Shown piece by piece: positions 61,201-64,000 of a DNA stretch of 64,000 nucleotides (positions are counted from its first letter, which is position 1; each line of letters begins with the position of its first letter). The notes below the pieces were generated by a model. The model was not told the DNA's origin. It worked only from the letters and a program-made list of their open reading frames with translations, and made no database searches. The translations under genes and the position numbers were made by a program. Source of the stretch: Synchiropus splendidus (lineage: Eukaryota > Chordata > Actinopteri > Syngnathiformes > Callionymidae); NCBI RefSeq assembly GCF_027744825.2, contig NC_071343.1:16178366-16242365 (forward strand), read 5' to 3'.

Positions 61201-63835
61201 AAAGGATCCACCTCTCCCCATGAGACTTTCTGTCCGCCGTTATGCACCCTCCTTTGTCACTCAGCCTGTGAGTGCGTTATCAACATCATTGGATGCTTGG
61301 AAATATGAAGTCATTGAAACATTGCAGTATCTGTAAAGTGGAGATGCCTGATTTTTGATAACTACCGTATTTTATAAGCCGCAACTTTTTTCTCGCGGTC
61401 TGAAACCTGTGCCTTATAAAACGATGCGGCTAATATATTGATTTTTACAGGGATATTCCAATCAACCGGCCACCGATTATGAAAGGCTGAACTCGTTGTG
61501 ATCTGTGAATGCCGACCACTGCCTGTCATTGCTGGTCACAAAATCCGATCACATGTGACAGCAGCCGTTCTGATGAGGCACCGCCCGCAACGGCGTGTCT
61601 AATGCGGAAGCTTTTTTCAGTCTGTCATGTCAAGTTTGCCTCCTGCAGCACATGCACGTTAAAAGGCGTCAACGCCACAATTTCAATACGATATTTAAAA
61701 CACCAGCACTTGACAGAGCACAGTGAGTTTTCTGTTGTTCATGAAAGTGAAACTGCAGGAACTAGCAGTCACTCGCGGACACTCGCCGGTCTGAGCGTGA
61801 CATTCGGAATGCGGAGCATACTGCCCAAGAAATAATCATTAATTTCACCGCGCCAGATGAGCAGCCTTTCTCAGGTGTCGTTTTAAGACGGAATCAACCG
61901 GGACCGAACCCGCTGCAGTCTTGTGTGTGTCAGATGCAGCGTTCGCGGTCCACCCCCTGAATCTGAGACGTTTGCAAACGTCCAGAGTGAGAACTTTCAT
62001 GAAAGTGGTTGAAGACAGCTGCTTCAGCTGAGTGCTCTTCCTGTCTTTCAGAGCATCCCTACTTTCTACAGTCTAATGAGCATGCTATTTGCTGGCAAAA
62101 ATATTGAGCCTCGTCACATCACGGCCGTTTAATTTACCTTTAAAGCGCTCAAATTGCGCTGTTTTCGCCCTTGTGTCCACAGCTCTGCCAACAGAGACGA
62201 TCTACTGGACGGTGAAAACGGCGCTTTTTGAACACTTTAAATGTAAATAAGATGTGATGAGTTCATGACTGGAGTTCAGAACATTGGTAAGATTGTTTCA
62301 TGACTCAGTCTCGACACTGGACCCCGTTTTCAAAACTAGTACTAGAGGATCGCTAGAAGTGATCCTCATGAATTTTCTGCGGCACAGACGGCAACAGTGC
62401 ACCCGCGGCTTATAGACTGGTGCGGCTTATGTATGAAAAAGATCCATTTTTCTTCTTAGATTTGGTGGGTGCGGCTAATATTCTGGTGCGCTCTGTAGTC
62501 CGGAAAATACGGTACCCTTCTTGTGTAAAGTGTTCAGGATTACAACACATGCTGGAGTGGAGCTCTTGTCCTGCTTGTATGGTTCTTCCGGCCGTCGACC
62601 GTGAAAAGCGAGCGGCTACCCTGGAGGTAGGCGGGTCCGCCAAATCCAAAACCAAGTCTCCCGTGAAACCTTGGGACCAGTACAACGAGTTGTCAAAGCA
62701 GACACCTCCGTTTTGCGAAAGGGGAGACTTGCTTTCAATTCAACCGTATCCACTTCGGTTACTCCCTGGCTCCACGGACCTTTACAGGGGTCGTGGAGTT
62801 GGCTTTAGAGTCGCCCAGGAGCCACGGGATCAGAATTCTGACCCATCTGGACAACTGGCTGATTCTAGTATCGTCCAGGGAGCAAGCAAAAGCCCACACT
62901 GCTGCAGTGCTGTGTCACATCAAATGTCTGTGATGAGTGGTGAACTTACAGAAGAGCACCCGGATTCCCTGCACCCAAATCCAGTAAATGGGGATCTGGC
63001 TAGAATTATGGCAGTTATGCAGTTATGACAATGGCAGCTCGGCAGGTGATGGCGGTAGAGAAAGTGCTCAATTAGTTGTTGGGCCATCACGTCATGGTCA
63101 GAGCGGACAACTCACCCATAGTGGTGTATTTAAATCACCAGGGAGGGGTGAGGTCCCCAGCCTAGAGTGACAGCTGACATTCTGCACTGGGCGGACAGAC
63201 TGTGAGATGGCATGTTCCAGGCAGCTTGAACGTCAAGGCAGACAGGATGTCGGGAGAGGGAGCTCTTGTGGACGAGTGGGAACTCTCTCAAGGTTGGGCA
63301 GTAGAGAAGGTAAACCGAGGACTCCATGACGCAGTGGTGATGATGCTGGAGGGTTTAGCAGGCTTCACATGCCACCTCCTGAAACTTACTCCAAACCCTT
63401 GAAACCATTTGAAACCAATAGTGAAGCCCAGGAGAGGGCAGAGCACGTATGACATGAAAATGTTAAGTTATCTAATGTAACTTCAGTTCTATGAATACAT
63501 GTGACGCCCTCTAAATGTTCGCCCAACAACGCCCTGTTTGGCGGCTGCTTTCAAACGAGGATGCATAACGGTAATGACAAAGTGAAGAGTTCAGTGTTTC
63601 CTAAATAAAGTCTGAAAAGTCTTGTCAAAATAGATAATTCTTTGTCCATTCTCTTTCACAGGCTGAGCTGGTGTGGACTCACAGAGAGAGGTGGTTCCCT
63701 TCTGTCCTCAGTTCTCAGCTCTCCGTCCTCTCATCTAACACAACTGGACCTGAGCTACAACATCCTGGAAGATCCAGGAGTGGAGCTGCTGTCTGCTGGA
63801 CTGAAGAGTCCACACTGTCACCTGGAGACTCTCAG
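55226..63835 (+). CDS. Candidate chimeric receptor: Ig-TM-LRR, second copy (unit 4), open at window end
   Basis: The exons are 55226-55271 (leader), 55953-56252 (V), 56683-56928 (C2), 57001-57093 (TM), 57370-57417 (tail), 59912-59957 (NACHT tail), 60050-60226, 60790-60963 and 63662-63835 (LRR). All junctions are GT-AG and in phase. A linker and B30.2 exon would be expected beyond the window. The order and phases repeat those of unit 2 exactly, so the arrangement predates the duplication and has been kept open in both. The alternative is a short Ig protein ending GEA at about 57104. No ITSM or ITIM is seen. Confidence 0.45.
55953..56252 (+). CDS. Ig unit 2 V-like domain
   Basis: The 300-nt exon has no cysteines and shows [18 protein letters not shown] and [12 protein letters not shown]. 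It differs from unit 1 at only a few residues (for example FVPPEK for FFPPEK and EKQEYG for EIQEYG). Confidence 0.85.
56683..56928 (+). CDS. Ig unit 2 C2 domain
   Basis: The 246-nt exon carries the same four cysteines as unit 1 (VSCEM, LVCSAE, FTCHV, GKCFP). [14 protein letters not shown] creates an N-linked glycosylation sequon (NLT) that unit 1 lacks (GSTLKIG). Confidence 0.88.
57001..57093 (+). CDS. Ig unit 2 transmembrane exon, normal length
   Basis: The 93-nt exon encodes [20 protein letters not shown] and then [11 protein letters not shown], one ordinary type I membrane helix with a basic stop-transfer. It is the reference form for the expanded exon at 18395-18742. Confidence 0.88.
57370..57417 (+). 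CDS. Ig unit 2 cytoplasmic-tail exon
   Basis: The 48-nt phase 1-1 exon encodes [15 protein letters not shown], conserved with 19745-19792. Confidence 0.7.
57418..58140. other. Unit 4 intron, first part
   Basis: No gene is seen. A possible LINE tail remnant (aataaagagtttaattcccc) lies near 57798. Confidence 0.4.
58264..59008. mobile_element. Non-autonomous hAT-like element
   Basis: The ends CAGTGTTGGG and CCCAACACTG are perfect 10-bp inverted repeats. Flanking octamers gggaagac (58256-58263) and ggggagac (59009-59016) match at 7 of 8, the 8-bp duplication expected of hAT transposition. The right end has the familiar 'agtaact' repeats. No transposase frame is present. Confidence 0.75.
58425..58504. 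repeat. Long hairpin inside the hAT-like element
   Basis: Two 37-nt arms (58425-58461 and 58468-58504; cacgtgatgcagcgccgg against its complement, then ccatcatg against catgatgg) surround a 6-nt loop. A small mismatch lies mid-arm. Confidence 0.8.
59236..59911. other. Unit 4 intron before NACHT-tail exon
   Basis: No gene is recognised. The stretch 59640-59830 resembles 20140-20330 in inverted wording only weakly. No NACHT sequence is visible upstream of 59900. Confidence 0.4.
59912..59957 (+). CDS. NACHT-tail-derived 46-nt exon, unit 4
   Basis: The exon encodes (E)[15 protein letters not shown] after acceptor cttctcttcag, donor gtaagt, phase 1 in and 2 out. It is conserved with 20873-20918. 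Confidence 0.65.
60050..60226 (+). CDS. Unit 4 LRR exon 1
   Basis: This 177-nt phase 2-2 LRR exon reads [16 protein letters not shown] then [14 protein letters not shown] replaces DPG. Confidence 0.86.
60227..60789. other. Unit 4 intron
   Basis: No gene is seen. The end resembles other pre-LRR introns (aaaatagaggattg). Confidence 0.5.
60790..60963 (+). CDS. Unit 4 LRR exon 2
   Basis: This 174-nt phase 2-2 LRR exon reads [16 protein letters not shown] then [10 protein letters not shown], with [13 protein letters not shown]. Confidence 0.86.
61363..62514. mobile_element. TIR element with TACCGTATTT ends
   Basis: The element begins TACCGTATTTTATAAGCCGC and ends AAAATACGGTA. Subterminal GCGGCT repeats in inverted order (61420-61440 and 62400-62490) extend the palindromic ends. 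A fish repeat with these ends is familiar, but I cannot name its superfamily. The interior has no clear transposase. Confidence 0.6.
62515..63512 (+). mobile_element. DIRS-like RT-RNase H fragment with terminal inverted repeat
   Basis: After a gag-like cysteine motif ([19 protein letters not shown] near 62530) the plus strand encodes, in broken frames, a DIRS reverse transcriptase ([20 protein letters not shown] then [20 protein letters not shown], where LDN stands at the catalytic LDD) near 62765-62905. DIRS RNase H follows ([18 protein letters not shown] and [17 protein letters not shown]) at 63095-63260. A 102-bp terminal repeat at 63411-63512 matches the complement of 38654-38752. Methyltransferase-like and recombinase regions are missing. 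Confidence 0.7.
63662..63835 (+). CDS. Unit 4 LRR exon 3
   Basis: This 174-nt phase 2-2 LRR exon reads [16 protein letters not shown] then [10 protein letters not shown]. The donor is gtatgg. The window ends in the following intron. Confidence 0.85.
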
Positions 63836-64000
63836 GTATGGACACATCATGTGTCCAGCTTCAGAGCTGAAATGTGAAAGTTTAACCCAGTAGCCAGAGG
63901 GACCAACTCTCATGTTGCCGTTCTTTGCTAAAACTAAACTAAAAGCTGCTTGAGAGTAAATGCCTGCACATGCAGAGCTAATGCTATGGTGGCATCTAGG

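Noticed and set aside
62420..63028. 202-codon plus-strand frame as a novel gene
   Set aside because: It crosses the end of a TIR element and the start of a DIRS-like relic; the family motifs (reverse transcriptase) lie in another frame.
8684..63835. Regularly repeated near-identical 174-177 nt blocks as a CRISPR-like or satellite array
   Set aside because: Each block is an LRR exon with splice sites and an open frame; spacing is irregular and the context is a vertebrate genome.

Overview
The window reads as teleost fish genomic DNA. The grounds are vertebrate exon–intron structure with GT–AG junctions, the fish-expanded FISNA–NACHT–LRR–B30.2 receptor type (NLRC3-like, NLR-C group), and a mobile-element set typical of teleosts (DIRS-like, Ty3/gypsy, L1-like, L2/CR1-like, Rex3/RTE-like and hAT-like copies, many nested). 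No tRNA, rRNA or bacterial feature was seen. I do not name a species.

All recognised genes lie on the + strand and form a tandem array of two alternating unit types. (0) 2-310: the 3' end of a B30.2 exon from a gene that starts before the window. (1) 4151-14275: an NLR with five N-terminal exons, a 1795-nt FISNA–NACHT exon, five LRR exons, a 47-nt linker exon and a B30.2 exon. These sum to 3828 nt, an in-frame 1275-residue model. (2) 16478-32754: a CD2/SLAM-like immunoglobulin receptor (signal peptide, V-like domain without cysteines, four-cysteine C2 domain, transmembrane exon, short tail). It is followed, with compatible phases at every junction, by a 46-nt exon copied from the end of the NACHT exon, five LRR exons, the linker and a B30.2 exon. 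They sum to 2502 nt, an in-frame 833-residue model. (3) 38204-50758: a second NLR, about 95% identical to the first over the 578 residues compared in the NACHT exon. (4) 55226-63835 and beyond: a second Ig unit with the same order (signal, V, C2, TM, tail, NACHT-tail exon, LRR, LRR, LRR), cut by the window edge.

The most interesting signal is the repeated possibility of a membrane receptor with an Ig ectodomain outside and NLR-type LRR plus B30.2 inside. The alternative is a short Ig gene followed by the headless 3' half of an NLR, and the sequence alone cannot decide between them. Second is the transmembrane exon of unit 2, which has grown by 255 nt through a G/C-rich in-frame codon repeat into about 93 consecutive uncharged residues, against about 23 in unit 4. 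Conserved IRF/ISRE-like sites lie exactly 162 bp upstream of both Ig start codons and another lies upstream of the first NLR, which suggests shared interferon control.

The rest is introns, intergenic DNA and mobile elements. Notable ones are an apparently intact LINE with a 51-bp target duplication and a paralogous empty site, a DIRS-like element with inverted terminal repeats inserted next to exon 2 of the second NLR, and hAT-like elements nested in gypsy and L1 relics. Splice sites and gene models are read by eye from consensus and phase, with no transcript evidence.
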